A DNA stretch of 64,000 bases from Pyrenochaeta sp. MPI-SDFR-AT-0127. Lineage: Eukaryota; Ascomycota; Dothideomycetes; Pleosporales; Cucurbitariaceae. The translations under genes were made by a program, and so were the position numbers. The notes beneath the pieces were generated by a model. The model did not search any database. It was given only the letters and a program-made list of their open reading frames with translations, and was not told the origin of the DNA. The stretch lies in contig JAGTJM010000017.1 of assembly GCA_020747015.1 (NCBI GenBank), positions 496,001 to 560,000 on the forward strand, read 5' to 3'. Positions within the stretch are counted from its first letter, which is position 1. Each line of letters begins with the position of its first letter. This document shows positions 10,432 through 21,584 of the stretch, one piece after another.

Positions 10432-11125
10432 GTTGAGTCCGCCTCTGAAATCCGCTGGACGTGTGAAAACCTGGATGCTAGGTATGTTTCAAACAGCCCT
10501 CGGGGAAGACGATGCCTTGATGATAACGATATTATATAGGTTTAGCAGTGTTGCAGAGCGGCTGTTCACTCTATTACACTGATATTAGTCCTGAGCTCGA
10601 TGAATTAGTTTACTGGGTTTCGCCTATAGGAACTTATCTTCCATGTCTCGTCGGAGCCACGGCAATCGAACCCATGGCAGAATTGCACGTGATTTCCTAT
10701 CCCTTTACAAGGATGTACGCCGCCCCAGCCGCCACTGACTCTGGCTGCTATTTCGAGATGTATGCAACATATAAGCTGGGCGTAGCCGGAGAGTTTGCTT
10801 CATCAGTGCTTGATGTCATGGCAAGACTGCAGAACGGGCAAGATCCGATGCAGTCATTAGTATTACTACCAGGGGTATGCCGAGAGGGGTGTGTTTAGCG
10901 TCCTCCTGCCAACATCATCCGCATAGTCTGATAAAGTATCCCTGTCGACGCAGACGTACGCCCTACTGTAGCCTCGACTGGTTGCTCCAGGGTGCTGTAT
11001 TTCTTGTTTAGCCGTACGGTATTTGTAACGGCCGCTATGAAAACGAATTACTTCGATAAGAAAACAAAACGCTGTAGACGATCAGCGCCATCGTCGCACC
11101 AGAACATCCAGAGAATATTATCTGA
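10432..11125. promoter_or_regulatory. shared intergenic promoter, OMT-B / P450-A
   Basis: A divergent promoter interval. The minus strand has a TATATAA-like box near 10530-10540. A CTCGGGG element sits at 10499-10505; its reverse complement, CCCCGAG, occurs twice before P450-B. An open frame of 116 codons (10548-10898, plus) lacks an early ATG and matches no family that I recognise, so it is not called as a gene. Confidence 0.45.
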
Positions 11126-12801
11126 ATGACGAGTGTTAATGCCTCTACCACTATGGCTTGGGTGCAGAATCTTATCTACTTGACTGTAGCCATTTTCGGC
11201 TTCATCCTGATCCAATTGCTTCGATTGAAGTTCTCCCCGCGGCCAGCAATTTTCGACCGGCTAGACGCAGTCTGTCCTTCCCCTGAATGGTGTCCACCCA
11301 CGTTCGCCCGCAATGTGGCGTCGTCCATCCTAACGACACAAAAGTTCGCGAATGAGGGCTACCAAAAGTTCAGCAAAGCTTTGGACCGGCCATTTGCACT
11401 GCTCACGCCATGGGTACGCGGTAGCACCGTCATGGTACTGCCGCCGTCGCAGATACCACTGCTCATGCGCCCCGACAAGACAAAGGACGGCGAGTGGACC
11501 AATCTGCATGGTTTGATCGAAACCACTCAGCTAGCCTATGTCATCGATGATGCCAACATCTATCAGAACGTTCTGCACTTTGATGTTGTGCGTCGGAAAA
11601 TGGCCCAGAAGGACATGAGTCGCCTGGCACCAGTGACAGCGGACGAGATTGACCATGCCTTTCTCGACATATGGACAACCGAAACGGAGTGGAAAACAGT
11701 CAATGGCTGGGATGCCTGTGGTAGAGTCATCTCTCGCGCAGCACAGCGCATCCTCATCGGACTACCCTTGAGCCGCGATGAGACGATGCTGGAGACATCA
11801 AGGCTCTATGCGAATTCTCTACTTCTTGGTGGTGCCATCATAAACTGCTTCCCACCATGGATGCGGTGGGTAGTGGCGCCCATGATCGCTCTGCGTGCTC
11901 GATATTTCCAAGCACGTTACGTGAAGATGCTGCTACCTTTGGTGGAAGCGCGCCTCCGTCAATTGGAGGCTGGTAGAAAAGAGGAAGAACCAGTACGTAC
12001 CTTGACTGCCCTGTATTTTCAGTCCCTTTTCCGCAGCGCTGACCAGCCGTCTTCTCTAACGCTCAGGATGACTTTCTTCAATGGATGCTTGAACTTTGTG
12101 CCAAAGATCCCGAGCAGCTCGATGCCAACCGCATTGCTCTGCGCCTAGCGAGCCTTCTTACTCCCCTGATCTTCGCAATCTGTTACGTCTTCGCACACTG
12201 CGTCCTCGACATCCACAGCAGCCCCGACCGAGCCGAAATCCTTGCGGGCCTCAAAGAGGAATGTACACGCGTGTCTGCTCAACATGGCGGGCTCACCACC
12301 AATACTTCCGTCGATTCTCTGAAGCGCGTCGACTCGGTTTTGAGGGAGTCGATGCGTGTCTCGGACGTATCAGTCACCAATATCTTCCGTGACGTCACGG
12401 CTGGTGAGGTAGATGTCGGCAACGGACTCCGCGTGGGGCCTGGCGTGCGCATGGTATTTCCGACACAGGATATACATCTTGATCCGCAAAACTATGAGGA
12501 TCCGAGGCGGTTCGATGCATTCCGCTTCTCCAGGCCTTTCGAGGATACGAAGGGGAGCAGTCGCGCAGAAGGGGAGCAGAATCTCATCACGACGACGACG
12601 CCGACCTTCATGCCCTTCGGCTATGGAAGGCATGCTTGCCCCGGCAGGTGGTTCGCGGCGCAGGCGATGAAGCAGGCGTTGGCCTATCTTGTGCTCAACT
12701 ACGACGTCGAGCTGGTAGGGCCACCACCTAAAAGGCGGGCTCTGCTGAATATGATGGTGCCTCCTGTAAGCACCATGATCAGAATACGACGGAAGGTGTG
12801 A
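11126..12801 (+). CDS. cytochrome P450-A, fungal ent-kaurene-oxidase-like type
   Basis: Exons 11126-11992 and 12067-12801 give about 533 aa. An N-terminal membrane anchor (YLTVAIFGFILIQLL) is followed by a catalytic domain with the K-helix ExxR (RESM R in VDSVLRESMR), the PERF-like segment DPRRFDAFRF and the heme loop FMPFGYGRHACPGRWFA with the Cys ligand. Overall pattern is that of fungal P450s related to ent-kaurene oxidase, including the CPGRWFA block. The I-helix region reads LLTPLIFAICYVFAHCVLDI and lacks the usual acidic-Thr pair for oxygen activation. It probably hydroxylates or couples the cluster core, but unusual chemistry or lost activity is possible. It shares a promoter region with OMT-B. 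Confidence 0.92.
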
Positions 12802-13140
12802 GACGAGGTGTATTGGAGGACCCGCGTTGGGTGTCCTCAGGGTATCAGCATTAGCTTGGTAGAACACATGAGTTGATAGTTAGTCACTAGCCAAACATGC
12901 ATTGTTCAAATTAAGTGTTGAAAATACTACTTATGTACCTGGGTCCATCTCGGCGCTCGCTTGGTGTTAACCAGGTGACTACTACGCTCAAGTAGCAAAT
13001 GCAATCACCATGCTCATCATACTTTTCGTTGTGAAGCGATCAAGAAAGAACTGCACGTTTTACTGAGAACATGCGTTTGAATGTCATCTGCTACACAATT
13101 CTCAAGATGCGATACCAATACTACCGTGTCATCATTTTTT
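12802..13140. other. intergenic between convergent P450-A and NmrA-like genes
   Basis: Short 3'-to-3' interval. No coding or structured element recognised. Confidence 0.5.
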
Positions 13141-14135
13141 TCACAAAGGATAAGTCCGTTTCACCGCCTCCTTCTCGCGTTCCAGAAAATCTCGAAAGGA
13201 CGTCAACGGCGCAATAGCTCTGAGTTCTTCCAGATTGACATAGTCTGAAGCGGTGCGCAACACCTTGTGCGTGTTGGCAAACCCAGTTCCCTGGGCCTGA
13301 GCCTCAATCTCCTCATCCGTCATGAAATGGGCTCGGATGGAGCCCGGCTGGCCCGCAGCATCGGCAAGCAGATCCAGCATCTCTTGAATGCGCATCTGGT
13401 CGCTGGCCAGCCCGATAGCACGGCCATGGAAGGCTTCGGGATCCTGGAATGCGGCCACGGCAAACTTTGCAATATCGACGTGGTCGAGGATGGGCAGTTG
13501 CGTCTCGTCCGTCATGGACGTCGTCCAGCTTCTCTGGTCACGGATCTCGGCGTACCGCTTCACCTTGGGCTCGAGAAAGTTCGCCATGAAGAAGGTCGGG
13601 CGCAGAAAGGTGAAGTGGTCGAAGTCGTGATCTTGGACCGCCTGCTCGATCGACTTCTTGTTGAGCATGTGCTTCTCCATGAAAGACCCGGGATAGACGC
13701 GCACGTTTGCATCGAGCTGCGAGACGCCGAGCGTCGTGGACGCGACGACTTGCTTCACGCCGACTTTCTTGGCAATGCTCAGGATGGTTTGGCACTGGCG
13801 ATGGTAAGCTCACTTGGACATGTTCTGTCTTGTGCGTTTTTTTGCCAGTGGCGACGAACCTGACGACGCTCGCGGGTTGGGTCATCCCAGTCGGGCAAGA
13901 GACACAGGAATAGCTTGTCACATCCTTTGATGGTATCTTCGAGGACACTGGAGTTGTCCCAGTCGCACTCGTTCAGATGGACACCGATGTTCTTCAAAGC
14001 CACGGCAGCGGGTGAACTCAGGTCACGCGTAGTTGCATGCACATTCCAGCCCATCTCTCGGAGTTTCCTAGCCAAAGCGCCTCCTTGATAGCCGCTCGCG
14101 CTACAGACAAAGACGGTGGGCTCTGAGGAAGACAT
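13141..14135 (-). CDS. NmrA-like NAD(P)-binding Rossmann protein
   Basis: Two exons joined by an intron whose removal links DPTRERRQ to CQTILSIAKKVGVKQVV, giving about 310 aa. The N-terminus has VFVCSASGYQGGALARKL, a dinucleotide-binding loop of the atypical SDR/NmrA form, then a GVHLNECDWDN segment. The middle has STTLGVSQLD and FTFLRPTFFMANFLEP, and the C-terminus IQEMLDLLADAAGQP. NmrA-like proteins act either as redox-sensing regulators or as reductases of the isoflavone-reductase type. In a biosynthetic cluster it may reduce an intermediate or tune expression; sequence does not decide. ATG at 14135-14133, stop at 13143-13141. Confidence 0.88.
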
Positions 14136-15617
14136 GATCTAGATTGCTGAAATTGAGAAGGCTCGAGAGATGTTTGATAACCTCAGAAACCCAATACATA
14201 GTTGCACATCACCCTAGCCAGGTAGTGCTTGATACCTGCCCTATTTCATCTAGAGAGTCCTCGTCGAATGACCAGATATTACACCGTCAAGGCCAAATGC
14301 CGCACATGCACACAGGGGGTGGACATGGAAGGTGCATTGTCCGCATTACTCCAAGGAGACGAGAACTTGGTGTCGCTGTCAACGTTTGCCCTTTGTCTAG
14401 GCACCAAGGCCGTTGATGGAGGAGCGTAGAAGCACACATGCTGTGTAATCTTGGGTGCTCCAAATAACGCGCATAGTCGCGCTTGGCGGCTATGGTATGT
14501 ACTATGGAGTACTCGGTTCCCTATGGGTATTTTATCCGCCACGATGCCGCAGCCTTACAATGTGCATACGGTCAATGTGCGAAATCGTTAATTCCCTATT
14601 CGTCGTCCGACAGGGGTTACCTCTTGATACGTACAGACCCCGTCTCACGTCAGCCTCGTGTGGCTGGCGGCTGCGCGCTGATCAGCGACTAATTTAGGGC
14701 CCGTCTGCGGGACCGCACGGCCTACTCTTCCCCCTTCCCCGTCTACCCATGCATGTATGTACATAAGGAGGAGGGGAAGGGGGGAGGGGGGAGGGGGGGG
14801 TGTGATACGATAAGAAGCAAAGACTCAGGACAGGTAGTGATTATCACGCGCCCCACCCCCAGAACACAAAATCCAAGCAATCATATCCTCAGTAGACCAG
14901 AATCGTAAGCCGGGACGCGGCACATGGGGCGCGTATTGCCATACTGTTATTTGGCACACGAGAGGCCCGCTGCAAGCCACCCGCTCCCTGTCAATTCCCC
15001 GGCACAGCTAATGCAAGTGATGAGAACCATTTTACATATGTGACGACCTGCACAGCAGAGAGACTCAGCATGTCATGTCCGGTTCTGGCGCTCCCGGTCC
15101 GGATTCCATTTCCATTCTGCACAGTACTGTAAGCAACAGCATATCATAAGCATTGGCACGGGTGCGGCACAGCCTCAGCAGCGATTGCTAAACTGCTGTG
15201 TTGTTTTGTGTTATGTGGTGTTGTGTAAGATTCTCTTATATGGTTTTATGCACGCTTATCGCTATCTCACTAAGTTGGGCGCATCAGTCATGCAATCCAG
15301 TCTTCATATCCAGTAGGCAATGAAGTGAGATTCTAGGATTCGGGCTAGATGGGCATGTCTAGATTTTGGAGGGTTGAGCTCAGTATGTGGTGTTGGATGG
15401 TTTCAAGTTTTTTTTAATCTACAGGATGGTCTACATGTATCAGTAAGCTGCTACCAAGACTGGGTAAGTTGCGAAGGAGATGATAGTAATTCATAACAAT
15501 AAAAACTTCTATATGCGTGAAAAATTTGTTCCCCAAGGTGAAGCTCGGAGTCATCCAAGATCAAATTCAACGCGAGGATTTTAAACAGGGCGGTTGGGGA
15601 GCCCTGTGCGAACACGT
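14136..15617. other. 1.5-kb intergenic with purine-rich G-tract
   Basis: No convincing gene on either strand. It holds the promoter of the NmrA-like gene and the 3' side of the rhodopsin-domain gene. Bases 14767-14801 are a G-rich purine tract, preceded at 14730-14740 by an 11-base C-rich arm that pairs perfectly with 14773-14783. Confidence 0.5.
14730..14801. repeat. G-rich tract with complementary C-rich arm
   Basis: The plus strand reads AGGAGGAGGGGAAGGGGGG and continues with two more long G runs to 14800. The arm CCCCCTTCCCC at 14730-14740 is the exact reverse complement of 14773-14783, with 32 bases between. It could form a hairpin, a G-quadruplex or a triplex. Confidence 0.6.
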
Positions 15618-16898
15618 TCAAACGTCCGCCGGGCGGTCGTACTTGACGGCGAAATGGTCTGTTCTGCGTACCTGACCGACATCGATGCTGCTGGATTCCG
15701 TCTTGTCCAGGGTGGACCTCGTGGTTCCGCCTTGCGCGTCGGCCACGGTTCGTCCCGCGACGCCTAACTCGTAGTAGATGCCGTCTCCGCTTTTCTCGAG
15801 CCCACTCGAGCCCTTGCTATCCGTGCCCCGGCTGCTGACCAGCCTCTTCATGGACGCAGTAAGGCTTGGGAGGAGTGGGAGCTTGAGCTTGGTGACGGAG
15901 CTCAGTGGCGGCGCGCAGCCCATCATGATGACGAATGTCTGCTCTGTCACGGACCACATGAGTGCCAGCGAGGATATGTACTGTTTATCCTGTTGGCTGC
16001 TTATCCCGCTCTCGGCAAACGCAGCTTTGGCGATGGAGCACCCCATGGTGAAGAGGGAGAGCGCGAGGAGGATGATGATGCCGAGTTTGCGCCGGAACGG
16101 CATGTTGAGCTTCCACACGACTATGACGGGCCCCACGACGTAGCACAAGTCCCCGAGGGCAAAGAAGACTTTAACAAGCACATGCGTTAGTATGGGAAAC
16201 TTAAATGTCGTCTCCAGCGGCGGTGGAGTCGTGGGAGTGCGAGTTGCGACTTACATCCTGCCACATTACCCTGGCGTGCCACTACATTAGGACTGATCCG
16301 TCGAGCAGGAATCAGAGGATTCCAGAGGGCTTGAACCGGGCTGACTTGCACAAAGCTGGTGATTGCCAAAACCACACTGGCCACGACTTGCGGTATGGTG
16401 ATGATGATCAGGAACCACTTGAGCCAGTTGTGGATGCCAAAGATGCGGACCAGGAGGATCGCGACGGAGATTCGGGATGCGATCGAGGACGCGATGCCCG
16501 GAGTAAAGGACATCCAGATCCATTTGGCGATGTTGACGGCTTGGTCAAAGTAAAGATCTCTGTCATGTTTGCCGAAGCCGTAGTGGAAGGCAACCGTGAG
16601 ACACGATTGGCAGGCGGTGTTGAGCAACTAGATAGATTTTGTACATCAGAAATCCATTTTACACAAACATGGGTGATTTCCTTGTAGTTAAATTGAGTGG
16701 GCAAGTTGAGGTGCTTACCACCGCAAGCAGCATGAGCCAGTCCTCGATGCTGATTTTCTTGGTCACGGCTATGCGCACCCAGAAACGCATTCCGACGATG
16801 ACCAAGGCCAGGCTGGAGAAAGTCCAGGTCACGCCCATGACCAGAGGTCCGCGGCCCGGGTCGCTCGGATTGACAGGAGGGGGAAATGCGGAAGCCAT
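15618..16898 (-). CDS. rhodopsin-domain integral membrane protein (PTH11-like fold)
   Basis: Three exons give about 380 aa. Exon 1 starts MASAFPPPVNPSDPGRGPL and holds the first membrane helix (TWTFSSLALVIVGMRFWVRI) and the family segment ISIEDWLMLLAVV. Exon 2 carries YGFGKHD and helices with SSIASRISVAILLVRIF and WFLIIITIPQVVASVVLAI. Exon 3 has further helices and a cytosolic Ser/Thr-rich tail. This is the fungal rhodopsin (Pfam) domain layout of seven helices shared with PTH11-like receptors and uncharacterised proteins often found in metabolite clusters. It might sense a ligand or move a metabolite. It lies between the NmrA-like gene and OMT-C, all on the minus strand. Confidence 0.85.
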
Positions 16899-17649
16899 CG
16901 CGGATCACTGAGTGGCGTTAAGTTGGTGGCTGCCGTTGAGAACTTTCGTCCGTGGTGCGATGCGGTACGGTGGATGGCTTCAAGCGATTGATGTTCGTGA
17001 GAAATGGAAGAAGAACCGTTGACAATATATTCATCCGGTCGCGCGTGGCCAATCCCAATGCACTGGGTTGGGGCTACGAGCAATCAAACATTGCCACCCC
17101 CCTCCGAGTAAGCATTGCATACCTTTATTGGCTTTGGGAGTCCCTACGGAGACCGAGGCCAACCCTGCAGCGAATGGCCTTCCTTGACTGTCAGCGATAA
17201 ATTTCCTTGTCAAGAACGGGACTTGAGAAGGTTGACAGGATGGGTGATGAGAGTGAGGTTATCATCCGCAGGTATAAGCGGTTCGGACAGTACCCTGCGG
17301 CTAGAGGAAACGCTCCGTAGGCTGCTTGCGGCTGAGGCAGAATGCATGTCATTTGTAAGCAGACAGATGTGCCGTCTGAAACACTATTCACACAGATCAA
17401 GAGGGAGGTGGCTCAAGAGTGAAGCTTGCGGAAGCTGGAGAAATGTGCCTTCATTTGGCACCGTGGCAACCAGGATCCCCCAAACTTCATAATGATCCGA
17501 GTCAGGTACGGTTGTAGAGACTAGGTAATTGCGTTTTCATCAATTACCATGGCCACAAGTACCATCAAATAGTAGAATGACCGGAACCAGCTACTTTTTA
17601 CACTAGAATCAAACACTCACAGAGACTCTAATGTTTGATCGATACTACT
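16899..17649. other. intergenic between OMT-C and rhodopsin-domain gene
   Basis: About 750 bp with only short unsupported frames. It should contain the promoter of the rhodopsin-domain gene. No repeat or RNA gene recognised. Confidence 0.5.
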
Positions 17650-19165
17650 TCAAGCGTTCCAGTGAACCTCCAAGATGCCCAACAGGTTGTCCTTGGGCAC
17701 GAAAACCTGGTGAAGGACGAATCGCTCATCTGCGGCAGCTAGTAGAGCTTTCCATTCGTCCAGGTATCTTTCACGACCGTTGGAGAAGCATTCCAGAGCC
17801 AAATCTACAGACCTGTGGAGTTCTCGTCAGTAGGCTGCTCAACTTTTCTTCATCTTTCAACAATTCGTATCAACACCTCGTCACATACCTTGAAATACGC
17901 TCTCTCCATAAGGGAATGACGTCTGGTTCTGGCATGACTGCTTCCTGAATGAGGATTTTTACTCCTGGATAAAGGACTGGAATTTGCGCTTTCAAGACTT
18001 GGACGGCGTACTTGTCGCCAAAGTTGCGCAAGGCCATACGGAAGAAATAGACGGGTGCCTTGACTGTTTGCGGTGCGAAGAGCTCATGTTCCATGAACTC
18101 GATGCGTCCCTGTAGCTCGCTGGAGACGCTTGAATTCGCGCCCTGAATCACTGCTGCCGAATCTTGGACAACGACGGTGAGATTGGCAAAGTTCTTGGCT
18201 AGCTCTATGGCGGCTTGACCCCTGGATCCGCCAACATTGACGATTTTGGCATCTCCCAGGGAAGCCCAATCATAGACGGTGGGAATTAGGTTGATGGCGT
18301 AGCCTGGAACATGGTCTATGGCCTGCATTCCTACTCCAAAGCGCATTGCTCGCTCCGGGTCCGAAGTAACGACCTCTGGAACCGACTTGCCGTCGTTGGC
18401 AAGGACGAACCCCTGTCCAGATTAGCTCGGGGCTGCAGTTTAAGCACCATAGCCCGGAACACAACTCACCGTCTCGTTGGCTTCTTGGGAATTGGGCCAT
18501 TTCTGCATTGCGTCGACAATCTACGGCGGGGTATCTGTGTCAGCGCATTGCTATCCTGTGGAGGGCTTCCGACGTAGAAGAAGCTTGGACACGTACGCGT
18601 GTAGTGGCAGGCCAGGTATCTCTGGCCTCGAACGCGACCCATCCATTGATGTAGGGAATGGTCAAGAATTTGGAGATGCTGGTGTGTGCTACCATTTCCG
18701 GCTCTGGTTCTCGCAGGATGCGCATGCCCATGGCGTGTCGAAGTAGTCGTCTGACGGCTTGCTTGTCGAGGCCCGTCTTTTGAGCAATCTCGTCAAACGA
18801 GATTTGACCGCCAGATGGGATCATGTCTGGGATGTGGTAGCGGCAGACTGCATCGATGCTGACCAGGTTTTCGATCTGGAAGCATTAGTTTGAACGTGAC
18901 TTGAGGAGCAACGAAGGCTGACCGAAGCGAACTTGAAGAGCAACAGTAGGGGATCCAGGAGCAACTCATGGAGCTCAGCAGTTGCGTCGAGGACAGCATC
19001 TTTGAGATTGGATACATTGTCGGGCAGGCCTTGAGGACTGTCCTCGGCAAAGGACGGCGAGGGCGCGCCTTGGGCTGATAGCTGCTCCTGCAATTGAGCG
19101 ACCGAAGTGCTTATCTGAGCAGCAAGCTCGACGATTCTGGACGTCTGGTTGAGTGCTGATGCCAT
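17650..19165 (-). CDS. OMT-C: O-methyltransferase-fold protein with catalytic His replaced by Arg
   Basis: Five exons with the same intron positions as OMT-A. The start MASALNQTSRIVELAAQ at 19165 was chosen over a longer in-frame start at 19240 because it aligns with OMT-A. It shares DAVLDATAELHELLLDPL and QISFDEIAQKTG. The SAM loop is IVNVGGSRGQAA. At the catalytic motif, where OMT-A has ILHNWSDKYC, this protein has ALRNFGDKYA: Arg replaces the His base and Phe replaces Trp. The last exon ends GILEVHWNA. Length is close to 420 aa and the frame is intact. Either the enzyme is inactive as a methyltransferase, or it uses the fold and SAM for another reaction, as OMT-like pericyclases such as LepI do. 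It is divergent from OMT-D. Confidence 0.88.
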
Positions 19166-19987
19166 TGTCGATGGGAACGAGAAGATGAGAAGGCCGAGAA
19201 TGGGCCAAGTGTAGAGAGCGGCCACGAGGGGGGCAATCATTGGAGCAGTGTTAAACAGAGCACGCGCAAGGCAGAATTGTGATAGCCGCCGTTACACGGC
19301 GCTGCATTTGCCTGAATCCACACTACTCGCTTTGCTGCGCAAGTGAGACCTGCTGGGGTGGTGTGGAGTAGATAGTTTGTGATCCAGCGTGGTGGAACTG
19401 TCATGTCTCTCGCATGCCGCTTTTTATTGCTGCAGCGGCGAGGCACAGCGACGACGCCCACCCGCTGTGCTTGGCTGTTTGTCTTCGCTCTTCGCTCTTC
19501 GGTTGTTGTTTTGGTGGCACAGCATATGAGGCCCATGGCGTGGTTGGACGTCGTCCAGGACTCGTGTTGGCTTGTCGGCCCACTGTCACCACACGGCAGG
19601 GGGCGGCCTCTAAGCGGCCACAGCTCCCCACCCACCCGCTGCCCACCTACTCCCCCCCTGCAAGCCCACGCAAGCCCAAGCGGGCCCCATACCACTCTGC
19701 TGGGCACATGTGTATCTGGCCCAAAACAGAATCACCGAGTTTGCATCCCAGGCCGCACTCATGAACCTCAGGGCCACGGTTGCCGTCGGATGCACACCCT
19801 CCATGCAATGTACCCAGGCTCAACTTCACCGGTATAGTACGCTGCCTTCGATACCCATGACGCGCCCAGTTCCCGGGATTCTTCTTCTCCTGCTCGAGCC
19901 CCATCATGTCGCTCGCTCTGGTCTTGCGCACATGGCTTGCAGTGCATCGCCGTGTCCATTGTGAACTCTACGTCCCACCAGCTCGAC
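19166..19987. promoter_or_regulatory. shared intergenic promoter, OMT-C / OMT-D
   Basis: An 822-bp interval between two divergent OMT genes. It is GC-rich and C-rich on the plus strand near 19600-19700. Several overlapping open frames occur on both strands, but none shows a recognisable domain; they look like a by-product of base composition. Confidence 0.5.
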
Positions 19988-21584
19988 ATGACTTCCACGC
20001 CTGCCCAATATGAAGCACTGGCCGAGCAGATGGAGGCCATTCTGCACGACCCACAAGGCGCCCTCGCACACATCAGAGATGAAGCCACTCGCCGTCGCTT
20101 AGTCGAGGGCGGACGCAAGCTTGCCGCCTCGTTGGAACAGCCCAGAGACACGTTGCGCAGAATCGGCTACGCAGTAGGTAGGGCCGCCTGTCCAGAAGTG
20201 CATAGCTAAGCGCAGCCATCACCAGCATCTCCAGCTACCTCTTGCTCTTGTCGGCGTCGAAACCAAGCTGTTCGCCACTTTGGCCGCCGAGCCTCGCCCT
20301 TTCGCCATCGCAGAGCTCAGCGAGAAGACGGGCGTAGACACGACCCTCTTGAGTACGACCCGCCCCTTCCGTCACCCTGGCTGGTCGACGAGCATTAATC
20401 GTTCCCAGAGAGACTACTCCGGTACTACCAGGCCGTGGACATCATAGCTCAAACAGACGACAACGCTTACCAGGCGACCAACGTGACCCGAGCTCTGAGC
20501 AACGACGACCACGCCAATTCCCTTCGATGGACGTAAGCACCTGCCTCAATCGTCTCCCTTTGATCCCGCTGACGCCGCAACCAGGCGGAAAATCACCGCA
20601 CGGGGAGGTTTGAACCTCCCAGATTGGCTCCAATCCCACCAGTACAAAGATCCCGTCGGCATACTCCCAACGGCGTGGAGCAGCTCCATTCCTACTGACA
20701 AGCATCCATACGGATGGCTGGCCGACAACCCGTGGGCATTGGAGCTTGCACAGGCGCACATGAGGATCCAACGCGAAGGGCGGCCCTTGTTCTTCGATGC
20801 TCTCGACTTTGAAGAGCGCTTCGCACAGGACGCCACCAGCTCGACTGTCCTATTCGTCGACGTGGGCGGCTCAACCGGTCCCCAGTCTCGTACCCTCCGC
20901 CAGCGATATCCACACCTCCCTGGGAGAGTCCTCCTCCAGGATCGTCCCGAGGTCGTGGACCAGACAAAGGCGGACCTCGCGTCTGCCAACATCGAGGCAG
21001 AGGTGTACGACATCTTCACGCCGCAGCCCATCAAAGGTACGTAATCGCTTGGCACCTGCAATTGCGGTACAATCGACATGTCGGCTGACGTTGTTCTTTC
21101 CCTTCTTGTCGCGCAGGAGCCAGAGTCTACTATCTCCGCAACATCTTCCACGCGTGGGGAGATGCTACGTGCACCGACATCTTGGTCAACGCCAAAGCTG
21201 GTCTGACGGACGAGTCGGTGCTCCTGATCGACGAAATCGTGCTCCCAGAGCGAGACGCCACGCCCCAGGGGGCGCAACATGACATGGAAGTTATGATATG
21301 CGTAGGTAAGTGCGCAACACACCCAAATCCCCACTCCCCTTCGCTCGTCACTCTCGGGCCATTGTGTTCTTTTAATATCTCGGCTCCATCGCGCAAAGAC
21401 AGTATCTTCGTTGTTTTCTGCTTCGCTTCATGGAACTGCTCAATTAACATCCTCTGCAGGCGGAATCGAGCGCACAAAGGCTCAATGGGAACGCCTGCTC
21501 AACGGCGCCGGGCTGAAAATGCGCGAAGTAGTGAACTACGACACTGATTTTGAAGACTCCGTCATCATCGCCGGTCTGAATTGA
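19988..21584 (+). CDS. OMT-D: SAM-dependent O-methyltransferase
   Basis: Six exons read from MTSTPAQYEALAEQMEAIL to SVIIAGLN. Joins at the introns restore LRRIGYAHLQLPLALVGV, TLLKRLLRYYQAVDI and RWTRKITARGGLNLPDW. The Rossmann half has LFVDVGGSTGPQSRTLRQR (SAM loop), GRVLLQDRPEVVDQ and VYYLRNIFHAWGDATC, which keeps the catalytic His but has Ala for the usual Asp after it. The C-terminus has LLIDEIVLPERDA and ERTKAQWERLL. About 420 aa. It is nearer to OMT-B than to OMT-A or OMT-C, so the cluster contains two OMT lineages. It probably methylates a hydroxyl on the cluster product. It is divergent from OMT-C and convergent with the MFS gene. Confidence 0.87.

Noticed and set aside
10548..10898. 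Plus-strand open frame of 116 codons between OMT-B and P450-A
   Set aside because: It has no early ATG, no recognised domain, and lies in a divergent promoter interval.
12370..12867. Minus-strand frame opposite the 3' part of P450-A
   Set aside because: It overlaps the heme-binding exon of P450-A in antisense and has no domain.
13267..13863. Long plus-strand frame opposite the NmrA-like gene
   Set aside because: It is antisense to a well-supported coding exon and its Arg/Leu-rich composition is typical of a shadow frame.
19165..19240. Longer start of OMT-C with a hydrophobic N-terminus
   Set aside because: The paralogue OMT-A starts at the equivalent MAS position, and a membrane anchor is not expected in this family.
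19237..19931. Several overlapping frames between OMT-C and OMT-D
   Set aside because: Frames on both strands overlap each other, are rich in Pro, Arg and Gly, and match no family; base composition explains them.
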